DNA of 64,000 bases from Nocardia caishijiensis NBRC 108228 (GCF_001612825.1 NZ_BDBE01000030.1:522489-586488); one strand, 5' to 3'; positions 52,541 through 61,859 are shown, counted from the stretch's first letter. Notes: generated by a model not told the origin, from the sequence alone. Numbers and translations are program-made.

Positions 52541-53779
52541 TCATCGCCGCAAGGCGCCGCTGGCGTCGAATGCCGCTGTACGACCACGCATCTGGGCGCG
52601 ATACCAGTTCTCGCGATGGGCGAGCATGATCTTCTCGTGTACCCGCGCGAACGGCGGGCAGAACCGGCGCACGAGCTCCATCGCGGTGATCAGCGGGAAG
52701 CGCAGGATCGGGATGAGGATCCATGGGAAGGCCGGTGGCATGGTGTATCGACGGCGGGTGCCGGGGGCCATGTACATCGCTGAGTAGACGGAATTGATCC
52801 GGAAGTTGTACTTCTCGCGCAACCGGGTGAGACCGCGGTGGCCGTCGCGCGGTGCGAAGGCCGCGGGATAGGACTCGATCAGTTCGGTCCCGTGCTGCCC
52901 GGCGTCGTAGGACCGCGACGCGATGGTCATCGCCAGCACTCGCAGTCCGTCCAGAACCGTCTCCGGATACCAGCGCGCCCGCACACCGAGCAGGTGTCCC
53001 ATGTACTTCTGGAAGTGCAGCAGCGCACGGATTTCCGACGGGGTCGTCTGATAGCCCAGTGCCCACAGACCGAGCCCGGGTGTCACACTGCCCGCCAGGA
53101 GCGTGAGCATCTGATAGGTCTGGCTGATCGGCAGACCCCACCGTTCCATGTCCCACTCCGGGTGACCGGCGACCTTGGCACGCACCGAGACATGCATGAC
53201 CCGCACCTTCAGCGCGGTGGCCCGACCGGCCGAACCAGGGGTGAGCAGCGCGTCGGGGGCGGAGACATCCATCCAGAACCGGCAAGTCTCGAGGAATCGG
53301 CGCAGCGCGCTGTCACCCGCGTACCCACCCGCCAGCGACAGCGGTGTCGCGACCGCCGCCTCGGTGTACATTTCGAGCGTCTCAGCCCCGGCGAAACTGA
53401 AAAGCATTGTCCCCCAACGCCGCCAGATCGCCGCGCCCTGCTCCACCAGCTCTGGCACCACCCAGTCGGGCACCGTCTCGAACTCGTCGAACAACGCGCG
53501 CATCGATGCCGGTGCGTCCGGTACCGAGTCGACGCCGTCGATCAGTGCTTTCTCCAGCATTTGCCGCCCGACCTTCGACCCGATCGTGCCGTGCATCACC
53601 TCGGCGACGAATCGCTCGGCCACCGGGTCACCGCTGAACAAGTCTTCGCACAGGGCGATCGCCTGTTCGTCGGTGGGGAACAACCGCTGTCGCGTCACGG
53701 TCGCGAACGCCCGCTCGAGCCGCCGCACCCAGCGATTGTCACGTGACTCCCAATAGCGAAAGCCGGTGGGGCACTTCAT
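52541..53779 (-). CDS. DUF2236 / MpaB-type oxygenase-like protein
   Basis: About 412 residues, helical, resembling the latex-clearing/MpaB-like DUF2236 family, which are haem b oxygenases cleaving isoprenoid double bonds (HGTIGSKVGRQM; HVSVRAKVAGHPEWDMERWG). It precedes a CrtC-like gene by 10 bases, so an isoprenoid substrate fits. ATG 53779 is chosen; GTG 53806 is possible. Two palindromes lie 105-140 bases upstream. Confidence 0.75.
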   Translation of the reverse strand: MKCPTGFRYWESRDNRWVRRLERAFATVTRQRLFPTDEQAIALCEDLFSGDPVAERFVAEVMHGTIGSKVGRQMLEKALIDGVDSVPDAPASMRALFDEFETVPDWVVPELVEQGAAIWRRWGTMLFSFAGAETLEMYTEAAVATPLSLAGGYAGDSALRRFLETCRFWMDVSAPDALLTPGSAGRATALKVRVMHVSVRAKVAGHPEWDMERWGLPISQTYQMLTLLAGSVTPGLGLWALGYQTTPSEIRALLHFQKYMGHLLGVRARWYPETVLDGLRVLAMTIASRSYDAGQHGTELIESYPAAFAPRDGHRGLTRLREKYNFRINSVYSAMYMAPGTRRRYTMPPAFPWILIPILRFPLITAMELVRRFCPPFARVHEKIMLAHRENWYRAQMRGRTAAFDASGALRR

Positions 53780-53883
53780 CGGCGACCCAGCGGGCGCGTA
53801 GTCCACCTGACTTCGACGGATTCGGCCACGGTCGACCTCCTGACGTGAGCATCCATGCACTGACTGCGATCCCGTCGAACATA

Positions 53884-53918
53884 CTATTTCGAATAGCTTT
53901 CCGTACCTGAAAGTACGG
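53884..53918. promoter_or_regulatory. Two adjacent palindromes upstream of the DUF2236 gene
   Basis: CTATT-TCG-AATAG (53884-53896) and CCGTAC-N6-GTACGG (53901-53918) lie side by side in the only AT-rich stretch between the DUF2236 gene and the decayed oxidase. They may be operators for the operon; the TetR at 50832 has a different palindrome and is not an obvious match. Confidence 0.45.
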
Positions 53919-53923
53919 GACTG

Positions 53924-54684
53924 TCACGACACGATGCGGTCCCTCAGCATCATGTCGTGGTCCTCGTGGTCGAGCAGATGGCAGTGCCAGACGTATCCCC
54001 GCAGGTCGTCGGACTGACGGTCGGCGTGCTCGGTGCCGTGATGCCCGTCGACCCGCACGATGTCCCTTGCGGCCCGATTCTCACGGCTGCGGCGGCACCG
54101 TCGGCCCGGCCAGGAATCCGTCCGCCGACGGCGCCCATTTCTCCCCGATCGGCGGCTGGGGGTCGGCCAGCTGGTAATCGATGGTGCGCAGCGGCGCGCG
54201 ACCGAGGATCCGAAAAGTGACCAGGTGCAGGTGGATCGGATGCGCGTCGGGCGTGATGCAGATACGGCCAGATCTTGTCGTTGACCACACCGATGTCGCC
54301 GACAACGCCGCCTTCGGGCACGATCGGTGTCGACCGGACCGACTGGTGCCCGTCGTCGGTGAACAGTTTCTCCTGGAGCACCAGCGGCACCTCGAATTCT
54401 CCGGCGGGTAGGCCCAGCCGGTCGCCGGGCGTCCCGGTGTCGAATTCGTCGCGCAGCAACAACATTCCGGCCAGGCCCGCGTAGACGTTCACACGGGTGA
54501 TGCCCATGGCGTGATCGTGGTACCAGAGGTTCCAAACGGTCTGGAACAGACAGCCCGCCGTCAGATACCAGCCGGGCAGTCCCAGCGATGCCGACCGGGA
54601 CAGCACCTCGGTCAGCACTTCGTTGCGCGAGAGCGCCTCTCGGAAGGCGTCGAGTTGTTCGTCGACAGGCAGTTGGCTTGTCAC
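53924..54684 (-). pseudogene. Chimeric pseudogene: nucleotidyltransferase start joined to a broken multicopper oxidase
   Basis: The first 52 codons (54684-54529) match the start of a nucleotidyltransferase-family protein (LPGWYLTAGCLFQTVWN). They run in frame straight into a multicopper oxidase (WYHDHAMGITRVNVYAGLAG). After about 54280 the oxidase continues in another frame (DAHPIHLHLVTFRILG) and then a third (YVWHCHLLDHEDHDMM). All copper-binding motifs survive but in three frames, and much of the middle is deleted. It is plainly non-functional. Confidence 0.85.
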
Positions 54685-54723
54685 CGCCCATGCCTACCAC
54701 CCGCAACGGACACATGGTGATCG

Positions 54724-55000
54724 TCATCGAGGGAACGGCAGGCCGAGTTCAACCGGCGCGATGCGAGCGAGGCGTTTGGTCTCCTTCCGGGCCAGTAGGT
54801 CTTCGTCCTCGCTGAATACGGCGACGTATCCGCGGATGGTCTGCACATTCGAGTGCCCGAGCAGTGCCGCGCCGATATGGATGGGCAGACCGTTGTTCAC
54901 GAGATCGGTGGGCAACAGCCTGCGGAGAGCGTGTGGTGTGGAACTCGTGCCCGGGAACCGGGGTGCTGATCGACCCCGCGTTGGTGCAGGCGATCGCAGC
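54724..55000 (-). pseudogene. C-terminal remnant of a tyrosine recombinase
   Basis: A frame ending at 54724 encodes TPHALRRLLPTDLVNNGLPI, then HIGAALLGHSNVQTIRGYVA, matching the HxLR, LGH and Tyr region of XerC/XerD-like integrases. Upstream codons (IACTNAGSISTPVPGHEF) are in a different frame, with a shift near 54935. The N-terminal two thirds are missing. It adjoins the chimeric pseudogene, which suggests a recombination scar. Confidence 0.75.
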
Positions 55001-55062
55001 GCCTGCGCTTGTTCGACGGCAGACAGTTCGGCGTGCCCCGCTGAATCGCGCGAGCGCGGCCC

Positions 55063-56334
55063 CTAGGGCTCGACCGGAACTTCCGGGCGATCCCGTACGC
55101 GAATTCCGACGGACCGGTACAGACCAACGGGCCCCAGGCCACGGGACAAGCCGAGAACCATTGCGGCACAGCCGAGGCCGGACAGCACGAGAGCGGTGCC
55201 GAACAGGGCGGGATACCCGGCGAGGTCGCCGACCACCCCGGCGGCCAGCCCGGCCACGCCCTGTACCACCACGACAGCGCAGGCGAGCAGGGTGTAGTCG
55301 CTGCCCGCGTACTCGGTGTCGGCGGCATCCATCATGAGCGCGAAGACGGCGACGGTGGCGGCACCGCCGAAGATGTGTTCGGTCAGACTCGCGGCGACGA
55401 GCAGTTCGAAGCCACCGAGACCGAGCGCGGCGACCAGGTACAGCACGATGCTCGCGGTCTGGGTGACACCGCCGAGCAGCAGAGCCCGGCGGCGGCCGAA
55501 GCGAAAGGCGAGCCAGCCGCCGACAGCCGCGCCCGCCAGCGCACCCGCCGACGAGATCACGCCCTTGACGAGTGCGATCCGGCCTAGGTCCAGGCCCGCG
55601 TCGGCCAGGAACGGGCCGGTCAGCGCCGAAGCCATCGAATCGCCGAATTTGAACGCGCCGATCAGCACGATCAGCGTCAGGATGCCGGGGCGACGCAGCC
55701 GGGCCAACCAGGTGCCGAGCAGGTACACCGGCTTCGGGCGCGGAAGCCGGTCGGTCACCGGTTCGCGCAACAGCCACACCGGCACGGTGGTGAGCAGGAT
55801 CAACACCGCCATCGTCAGGAACAGCAACCGCCAGCCCGACACGGCGAACAGCCACAGCAACACACCGCCGCCGACGATCATGCCGACGCGGTAGGCACCG
55901 ACCTGGATGCCGTTGCCCAGCCCGCGCTCGCGCGACCCGAGCAGTCGGACCGCGAGACCGTCGGTGGCCACGTCCTGGGTCGCCGAGAGCAGATTCACCA
56001 CCACGATGCCGACGAACAACCAGCGCAGCGACGCCGACAGATCCAGACACGCCAGCACCGCCGCGACGGCCGCCGCACACAGCTGGAGCACCAACAGCCA
56101 GGTCCGGCGGGTGCCGTAGCGGTCGACGTAGGGCGCCCAGAGGAATTTCAGTGCCCACGGCAGGAACAGCACCCCCGACGCGCTGATCGCGACCAGCGAG
56201 TACCCCGATTCTCGCAGCACCACCGGAAGCGCCTGGGTGAAGAAACCGAATGGCAGCCCCTGCGCGAAGTACAGCGACGACAACAGGGCCAGCGTGCCCG
56301 CGGTGATCACACCCGGTCGGGTGGTGGTGCTCAT
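55063..56334 (-). CDS. AmpG-like MFS transporter
   Basis: A 423-residue protein with 12 hydrophobic segments, of the AmpG/acetyl-CoA-type MFS branch (SSLYFAQGLPFGFFTQALPV; FLWAPYVDRYGTRR; TQDVATDGLAVRLL). AmpG imports muropeptides in Gram-negatives; in actinobacteria the substrate is unknown. ATG 56334, chosen over a longer frame to 56448 because the first helix begins soon after it. Confidence 0.85.
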   Translation of the reverse strand: MSTTTRPGVITAGTLALLSSLYFAQGLPFGFFTQALPVVLRESGYSLVAISASGVLFLPWALKFLWAPYVDRYGTRRTWLLVLQLCAAAVAAVLACLDLSASLRWLFVGIVVVNLLSATQDVATDGLAVRLLGSRERGLGNGIQVGAYRVGMIVGGGVLLWLFAVSGWRLLFLTMAVLILLTTVPVWLLREPVTDRLPRPKPVYLLGTWLARLRRPGILTLIVLIGAFKFGDSMASALTGPFLADAGLDLGRIALVKGVISSAGALAGAAVGGWLAFRFGRRRALLLGGVTQTASIVLYLVAALGLGGFELLVAASLTEHIFGGAATVAVFALMMDAADTEYAGSDYTLLACAVVVVQGVAGLAAGVVGDLAGYPALFGTALVLSGLGCAAMVLGLSRGLGPVGLYRSVGIRVRDRPEVPVEP

Positions 56335-56565
56335 CGGCCCATCGTCGCAGACCGCGCGACCTGGCACCGTCCGGCCGTCAGCTGAGCAGTTCGACCAGCG
56401 CCCGCGACACTTGGGGAACGGCCCGCTCACGATCTGCCGGTCCCACACAGTTCGCTCCCCCCTGAGCTACCCCGGCGGGTCCCGTCCGGGCTAGCGTCGG
56501 GATATCGCGCGGCACCAACGCTTTTCGCGTGGGAGCGGCACAGCGGACGCGATCGACCGTCCTCG

Positions 56566-56571
56566 TATGCT
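56566..56571 (+). promoter_or_regulatory. -10 element TATGCT giving a leaderless start
   Basis: TATGCT ends 6 bases before ATG 56578, so transcription would start at the A of the start codon. No SD is present. Confidence 0.45.
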
Positions 56572-56577
56572 GACGTG

Positions 56578-57234
56578 ATGCGCCTGATCGATCTGACCCG
56601 GCCGATCCACACCGGCATGCCGGTGTTCCCGGGCGATCCGGAAGTTCTGCTGGAACCGGCGCTACGGACCGCCACCGACGGGGTGAACGTGCTGCGGGTG
56701 CATCTCGGATCACAATCAGGGACGCACGTCGACGCACCGGCCCATCTGGACGACAACCTGCCGACACTCGACCGACTCCCACTCGAGCGCTTCGTCGGAC
56801 CCGCTCGGGTCGTGGATGCGCGCTCGGTGCCCGCGCGCACCGCGATCGGGCCCACACTGTTCGACGTCGACCTCCCACCGGACACGATCGTGCTGATCGC
56901 CACCGGTTGGTCGTCGCGGTGGGGCGGCCCGGACTATTTCGCCCACCCCCACCTGCACCTGGAAGCAGCGCGACTCCTGGTGGACAAGGGAATCCGAACC
57001 GTCGGCATCGACGCACCGAGCATCGACCCGTCCGGGTCCGACGACCCGACCCTGCCCGCCCACGGAATTCTGTGCCGTGCACACGCCGTGATCGCCGAGA
57101 ACCTCACATCGCTCGACGAACTGTTGGACGCGCAAGCGGCACGCGAACCGATCGAAGTGGCGTTGTTGCCGTTGCCGCTGTGCGGAGCCGACGGCGCGCC
57201 TATCCGGGCAGTGGCCCGGATAGGCGGTAGATAG
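56578..57234 (+). CDS. Cyclase-family metal hydrolase (kynurenine formamidase-like)
   Basis: A 218-residue protein with the signature GSQSGTHVDAPAHL, whose His and Asp bind metal in kynurenine formamidases and related cyclases, and SIDPSG and HGILCRAHAVIAENL further on. Substrate unknown; kynurenine genes are not nearby. A GTG three bases earlier (56575) is also possible, but the -10 element places the transcript start at ATG. Confidence 0.82.
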   Translation: MRLIDLTRPIHTGMPVFPGDPEVLLEPALRTATDGVNVLRVHLGSQSGTHVDAPAHLDDNLPTLDRLPLERFVGPARVVDARSVPARTAIGPTLFDVDLPPDTIVLIATGWSSRWGGPDYFAHPHLHLEAARLLVDKGIRTVGIDAPSIDPSGSDDPTLPAHGILCRAHAVIAENLTSLDELLDAQAAREPIEVALLPLPLCGADGAPIRAVARIGGR

Positions 57235-57291
57235 CGCCGCCCGGCCCGCCGCAGCCGGATCGCTCGCGGTTCAGGGCCCACGGTTGTTCGG

Positions 57292-57873
57292 TCACGTACC
57301 GGGGGCGTCCTGGTCGGCGGCGACGCTCCGGCGGCGGATCACGCTCGCGGTGGACTCGGCCCAGCGAATGTTCTCTTGCTCGAACGCGATTCCCCGCAGC
57401 AAGGTGAGATAGGGCCCGATGCGGGGCGACTCCGCGAGAAAGGCTTGTTCGCTGCGCCCGTCGAGCAGACGCGCACGAAGTCGTTCGTAGCGGGCCAGTT
57501 TCGCCTGCGCCCAGACCATCCGCTCGGCCAGGACGGCCTCGATGACCGGGTCGTCCTCGGGCTCCATGCCCTGGATCTTGACCAGCATCTCGTCGCGAAT
57601 GACGGTGGGTTTGGTCGACTCGGCGATGAAGGCGTGCAGTGCCTCACGACCGGCGTCGGTGATGGCGTGTAGTCGCTTGTTGGGCCGCTTCTGCTGCTCG
57701 ACGACCCGCGCCTCGATCAATCCTTCGCCGGTCATCCGCTCGAGTTCCTTGTAGAGCTGTTGCGGGGTCGCCATCCAGAAGTTCGCCACCGACGCGTCGA
57801 ACTCCTTGGCCAGGTCGTAGCCGGAAGCCTCACCTTCCATCAGCGCGGCCAGCACCGCGTGTCGTAATGCCAT
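57292..57873 (-). CDS. PadR-family transcriptional regulator
   Basis: A 193-residue PadR/Vir-like protein: N-terminal winged helix (LRHAVLAALMEGEASGYDLA; TPQQLYKELERMTGEGLI) and a helical C-terminal dimerisation domain. A palindrome TAACA-N4-TGTTA lies 11-24 bases upstream of the start and is probably its own operator. Confidence 0.88.
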   Translation of the reverse strand: MALRHAVLAALMEGEASGYDLAKEFDASVANFWMATPQQLYKELERMTGEGLIEARVVEQQKRPNKRLHAITDAGREALHAFIAESTKPTVIRDEMLVKIQGMEPEDDPVIEAVLAERMVWAQAKLARYERLRARLLDGRSEQAFLAESPRIGPYLTLLRGIAFEQENIRWAESTASVIRRRSVAADQDAPGT

Positions 57874-57883
57874 TCAGCCAGAT

Positions 57884-57897
57884 TAACAGCGTTGTTA
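57884..57897. promoter_or_regulatory. PadR operator candidate TAACA-N4-TGTTA
   Basis: Perfect 5-base arms (57884-57888, 57893-57897) overlap the presumed core promoter immediately upstream of the padR gene. TTGACT on the minus strand lies just beyond it. Confidence 0.5.
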
Positions 57898-57984
57898 CTA
57901 GTCAATTCGAGCAATACACCTTCGACTGAACAGCGCATGCACTCCACCACCGACCTCGCTCCCGTACCGCAATTTTTTGCCTGA

Positions 57985-58137
57985 GTCCGGCACGAACAGA
58001 TCCTCGGCCTCGCCTCGATCCGTGCAGAGCTCGCCGCCGCCGCATTCTTCGCTCGCAACGTGTTGCCGGAGCTCAGCGCCACTCGCGCGATTCTCTCGAC
58101 GCTCGACGTCATGAACGTGAGCGAAGCCACGTTCTGA
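57985..58137 (+). pseudogene. C-terminal remnant of an acyl-CoA dehydrogenase
   Basis: Fifty codons between two stops encode ILGLASIRAELAAAAFFARN, then VLPELSATRAILSTLD and SEATF, closely resembling the extra C-terminal helical domain of large acyl-CoA dehydrogenases. No start and no catalytic domain are present. The remainder of the 362-base gap between padR and the VIT gene shows only promoter-like sequence. Confidence 0.55.
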
Positions 58138-58223
58138 TCAGATCCACCCGTCGGTCTTATCAGCGGGCACATGCTGCCCGGTACCCGTGGCCCTTCGTGA
58201 ACCAGTCCTGATCCGAGGTCGTT

Positions 58224-58229
58224 TAGGCT
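58224..58229 (+). promoter_or_regulatory. -10 element TAGGCT giving a leaderless start
   Basis: TAGGCT is followed by GATCAG and then GTG 58236, the spacing of a leaderless mRNA. No SD precedes the GTG. Confidence 0.45.
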
Positions 58230-58235
58230 GATCAG

Positions 58236-58958
58236 GTGCAGGACTCGCCGACCGACACCCACCCGCACGAACCCCATGCCGAAGGCCTTGCCTCGCGACT
58301 GAACTGGTTGCGCGCCGGGGTACTCGGCGCGAACGACGGCATCGTCTCGACCGCCGGGCTGGTGGTCGGTGTCGCCGCGACGACGAACGACAGCACGACG
58401 ATCCTCGCGGCGGGCATGGCCGGACTCGTCGCGGGCGCCATCTCGATGGCGGCCGGTGAGTACGTGTCGGTGAGCACCCAACGCGATTCGGAGAAGGCGC
58501 TACTGGCCAAGGAACAGCGGGAACTGGCCGATTTCCCCGACTACGAACTCGCCGAGCTCACCGAGATCTACCAGGCCAAGGGCTTGAGTCCGGCGACCGC
58601 GCGCCAGGTGGCCGAGGAACTGACCGCCCACGACGCCTTCACCGCGCACGCCGAGGCCGAACTCAAACTGGACCCGCGCGATCTCACGAATCCGTGGGCC
58701 GCCGCCGGGTCCTCCGCGATCGCGTTCACCTGCGGAGCGCTGCTCCCCCTGCTGGCGATCGTGTTGCCACCGGCGCCGTGGCGGGTGCCGGTGACCTTCG
58801 TGGCAGTACTCGTGGCGCTCGCGCTCACCGGCTCGCTCAGTGCGCGACTCGGCGGCAGCGCGCGGGGCCGAGCAGTGCTGCGAGTCGTCATCGGCGGCGC
58901 GCTCGCGATGGCGGTGACCTACGCGATCGGCATACTCACCGACACCCTCAGCGGTTGA
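58236..58958 (+). CDS. VIT/CCC1-family iron or manganese transporter
   Basis: A 240-residue membrane protein with the VIT signature (GVLGANDGIVSTAGLVVGVA; ISMAAGEYVSVSTQRD), a charged cytosolic metal-binding loop (about residues 85-145) and five hydrophobic segments. The family moves Fe2+ or Mn2+ out of the cytoplasm. GTG start, apparently leaderless. Confidence 0.9.
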   Translation: MQDSPTDTHPHEPHAEGLASRLNWLRAGVLGANDGIVSTAGLVVGVAATTNDSTTILAAGMAGLVAGAISMAAGEYVSVSTQRDSEKALLAKEQRELADFPDYELAELTEIYQAKGLSPATARQVAEELTAHDAFTAHAEAELKLDPRDLTNPWAAAGSSAIAFTCGALLPLLAIVLPPAPWRVPVTFVAVLVALALTGSLSARLGGSARGRAVLRVVIGGALAMAVTYAIGILTDTLSG

Positions 58959-59141
58959 GCGCCCCCTGAACGGGCAAGCCTGATGCGGCTGTCCGATCGT
59001 GACGTCCGGGTGATTTCCGGTTGGACCAAACCGAGGACGGTAGCAACGCGAACTCCGGTGGGGCTGCTTCGCGAAGCCGATCGGTCCCACCGTGCGATGT
59101 CCTCATCCGGAGGACTCGACCGCCACGAGAGGTTCTCGAGA

Positions 59142-60173
59142 GTGCGCAAGCAGCGTCCCACCCGCATCACCACCCTACGAACGACCCTTGTCGGCCTTCT
59201 GATCGCCTGCGCCTTCGGCGGGTCGGCGGCTCCCGCGACCGCGGTCCCCGAGTCGGCCAGGGTGCTGGCCGCCGACGAGGTCGACGACCGACGACTGAAC
59301 GTGACGGTGTACTCCCCCGCCATGGACAGGCCGATTCCGGTACAGGTCATCCGCGCCGCGGACACCACGAGGCCGAGGCCGACGATGTACCTGCTGAACG
59401 GCTCCCAAGGCGGTCCCGGCAACAGCGGTTGGGACGCGCAAACCGATGCCGTCGACTTCTTGCGAGGCAAAGATGTCAACGTCGTCACCCCGGTCGGCGG
59501 CGCCAGCTCCTACTACACCGACTGGGTCCGCGACGACGCCGCGCTGGGGCGCAACAAATGGCAGACATTCCTCAACGAGGAATTGCCCCCGGTGATCGAA
59601 GATTTCCTGCGCGCCGACGGCAACCGAACGCTGGTCGGGGTTTCGATGAGTGGGACCTCGGTGCTGAATCTGGCGATCGCCAAACCAGGGTTCTGGCGCA
59701 GTGTGGCCTCCTTCAGCGGCTGCGCGCAGACCTCGGACCCCATCGGGCAGGAGTTCGTGCGGATCACGGTGGAGAACTGGGGTGGTGGGCAGAGCGTGGA
59801 GAACATGTGGGGCCCACGCACCGGCCCGCTGTGGCGCGCCAATGATCCGCTGGTCAACGCGGAGAGACTGCGCGGTACCGAGATCTACCTGAGCACCGGC
59901 AGCGGAATCCCTGCCGCACCCCACGACACCCCGACCGATCCTCGCGTGCGAGACGGCAGGATTCCGCTGCCGATCCAGATCGCTTTCGGTGGGCCGATCG
60001 AGGCGGCGGTCCACTTCTGCACCATGAATCTCGCCCAACGATTGCGCGAGTTGAACATTCCCGTGACCTTGGACGAACGCCCGGTGGGAACCCATTCGTG
60101 GGGGTATTGGGAAGACGATCTGCGTTCTTCCTGGCCGTTCTTGGCTCGATCGATCGGCAGCCGCACGCCCTGA
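59142..60173 (+). CDS. Secreted antigen 85-like esterase / mycolyltransferase family
   Basis: A 343-residue alpha/beta hydrolase with a signal peptide (TTLVGLLIACAFGGSAAPATA). Nucleophile Ser168 lies in GVSMSGTS, the antigen 85 motif, and the end carries THSWGYWEDDL with the usual catalytic His. Antigen 85 proteins transfer mycolates to trehalose and arabinogalactan. The sequence is a divergent member, so it may be another cell-wall esterase. GTG 59142 has GAGAGG nine bases upstream; the 183-base gap before it shows nothing else. Confidence 0.85.
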   Translation: MRKQRPTRITTLRTTLVGLLIACAFGGSAAPATAVPESARVLAADEVDDRRLNVTVYSPAMDRPIPVQVIRAADTTRPRPTMYLLNGSQGGPGNSGWDAQTDAVDFLRGKDVNVVTPVGGASSYYTDWVRDDAALGRNKWQTFLNEELPPVIEDFLRADGNRTLVGVSMSGTSVLNLAIAKPGFWRSVASFSGCAQTSDPIGQEFVRITVENWGGGQSVENMWGPRTGPLWRANDPLVNAERLRGTEIYLSTGSGIPAAPHDTPTDPRVRDGRIPLPIQIAFGGPIEAAVHFCTMNLAQRLRELNIPVTLDERPVGTHSWGYWEDDLRSSWPFLARSIGSRTP

Positions 60174-60305
60174 GCCCGATCCCCCGTTTCGCGGGATTCC
60201 GGAGTGGCGCCCCACCCTGCGTCCCGCGATGCGATCCGACCAGGCGACAGACCGGCAGGTCATCGCCGCACATACGCGGATGTGCGTCCGCATCCGGGAG
60301 GACCT

Positions 60306-60866
60306 GTGAACCACCAACTGGGCCGAGTGAGCGTCGCGGCTACCGTCACGAACGGCGAACGAGAGGTGCGCGTAGAAGTAGGTGAACCTCGACGGGGCAA
60401 CGCGACCGACGACTGGCTGTGCACCTATCGGATCGACGACAGCCGTGACCACACGGCCCGCGGCCCAGACGGATTGGCCGCCGTCTACGCGGCGCTGGTG
60501 GAGGTCGAGAACACCGCGCCCCGAACCGATCTGCCACGGACACCCGAGCGGTCCGACGAGCCGAGGGTTCCTGGTCCACACCGGCGAAGGCACGCCGCAG
60601 ACGAGGCCGTGGCCGACACTTGGGAGTTCGGCCTGCCGTTGGGCGCTCGCGCCGTCCGAACTCCATCAGGTCCGGTGGTGATCACCATCGGGCGGCCGCG
60701 CCAGGATCCGAACCGTTCACACACCTATCTGTGCCCCTTCCGCATCGATGAGCGCACCGAGGCCTTCGGACAAGGACCCAACGCTGTTCACGCGGTGATG
60801 TCAGCGATCAGGGGCGTCGGCGCGATCGTGGGAATACCGCGCGACTGGCCGACGTCGATGCCCTGA
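60306..60866 (+). CDS. Unknown protein with an internal domain duplication
   Basis: A 186-residue soluble protein built of two similar halves: EVRVEVGEPRRG...WLCTYRIDD and VVITIGRPRQDP...YLCPFRIDE, each followed by G(P)DG/GPNAV and a helix. The halves are joined by a charged linker (residues about 70-100). No function is known to me. GTG with GGGAGG just upstream. Confidence 0.7.
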   Translation: MNHQLGRVSVAATVTNGEREVRVEVGEPRRGNATDDWLCTYRIDDSRDHTARGPDGLAAVYAALVEVENTAPRTDLPRTPERSDEPRVPGPHRRRHAADEAVADTWEFGLPLGARAVRTPSGPVVITIGRPRQDPNRSHTYLCPFRIDERTEAFGQGPNAVHAVMSAIRGVGAIVGIPRDWPTSMP

Positions 60867-60991
60867 CCCACACCGCCTCCACGTCGGTGGGCCCGAGCAC
60901 GACTATGTGGTCGCGGCCGGTGCCACATCGGTGAGCACTCCGATTCCGAATACCTCCTAGAGGACAGGACGGAGACAGGGAGGACCGAGCC

Positions 60992-61684
60992 GTGACCGAA
61001 TCCGATCCCGCGCACATGGGCCACGACCGCTTCGCCCGCGCCTATCGGCCCGCGCACGTCGGGACATTCACCTTCTGGTTCACCACCGGCCGGTGGGAAT
61101 GGTCGCCGGAGATCTACCGGATGCACGGCTACACCCCCGGCGAGGTCGAGCCGACGACCGAGTTGCTGCTCTCGCACAAACACCCCGACGACCGTGACGT
61201 CGTCGCCGGACTGATCGACCGCGCCATCACCGAAGGGGCGCCCTTCTCGAGCAGGCACCGCTTCCTCGACACGACGGGTCGCGTGCACACGGTGATGGTG
61301 CTCGCCGATCGGCTCCGCAACGACGACGGCGAACCGATCGCCACGACCGGCTATTACCTGGACCTTTCCGACACCGTCGACGCCGCGGCCGCGACCGCCG
61401 CCGACGAGGCGGTCGACGAAACGATGGCCGGTGTCGTCGCCGCGCGCGCGGTGATCGAACAGGCCAAAGGCGTACTGATGCGCATGTACGGCATCGACGC
61501 CGAGCAGGCCTTCAGAGTGCTGGTGTGGCGGTCCCAGGAAACCAACATCAAACTGCGCGATATCGCCACCGAGGTGATCGCGGATTTGAAACTTGTCCCG
61601 CCCCCGCCGCCGGAAACACTGTCTGTCTTCGACCACCTGCTGTTGACCAGCCACGAACGCATCGACCCCGACCATGGCACCTGA
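60992..61684 (+). CDS. PAS-ANTAR regulator
   Basis: A 230-residue protein: a PAS domain at about residues 25-125 (WEWSPEIYRMHGYTPGEVEP) and an ANTAR RNA-binding domain at about 145-205 (ARAVIEQAKGVLMRMYGIDA; EQAFRVLVWRSQ). ANTAR proteins bind tandem hairpins in leaders and prevent termination. Mycobacteria and nocardiae have several PAS-ANTAR proteins of unknown signal. GTG with GGGAGG upstream. Confidence 0.88.
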   Translation: MTESDPAHMGHDRFARAYRPAHVGTFTFWFTTGRWEWSPEIYRMHGYTPGEVEPTTELLLSHKHPDDRDVVAGLIDRAITEGAPFSSRHRFLDTTGRVHTVMVLADRLRNDDGEPIATTGYYLDLSDTVDAAAATAADEAVDETMAGVVAARAVIEQAKGVLMRMYGIDAEQAFRVLVWRSQETNIKLRDIATEVIADLKLVPPPPPETLSVFDHLLLTSHERIDPDHGT

Positions 61685-61859
61685 GCCGCACACCGGCCGC
61701 ATCAGCGCGAGCTCGTAAAGCGCTGTCGCCCAGACGATCACGGAATCGATGCCGAGCCCCTGTTTCAGTTTCGCAGGAACGGGCATAGCCGCCGGACCAC
61801 GAGGGGCAGCCGTTTCAGATCTTCGATGCCCCACCGGCTACCCCGATTCGGAGACTTCC

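Noticed and set aside
53924..54727. A single intact protein from one long frame over the oxidase region
   Set aside because: The long frame is mostly Arg-rich shadow; the copper motifs lie in three different frames, so the locus is a pseudogene.
58026..58034. AACGTGTT as a second KstR box
   Set aside because: The outer T of the TNNAAC half is missing and it lies inside a gene remnant.
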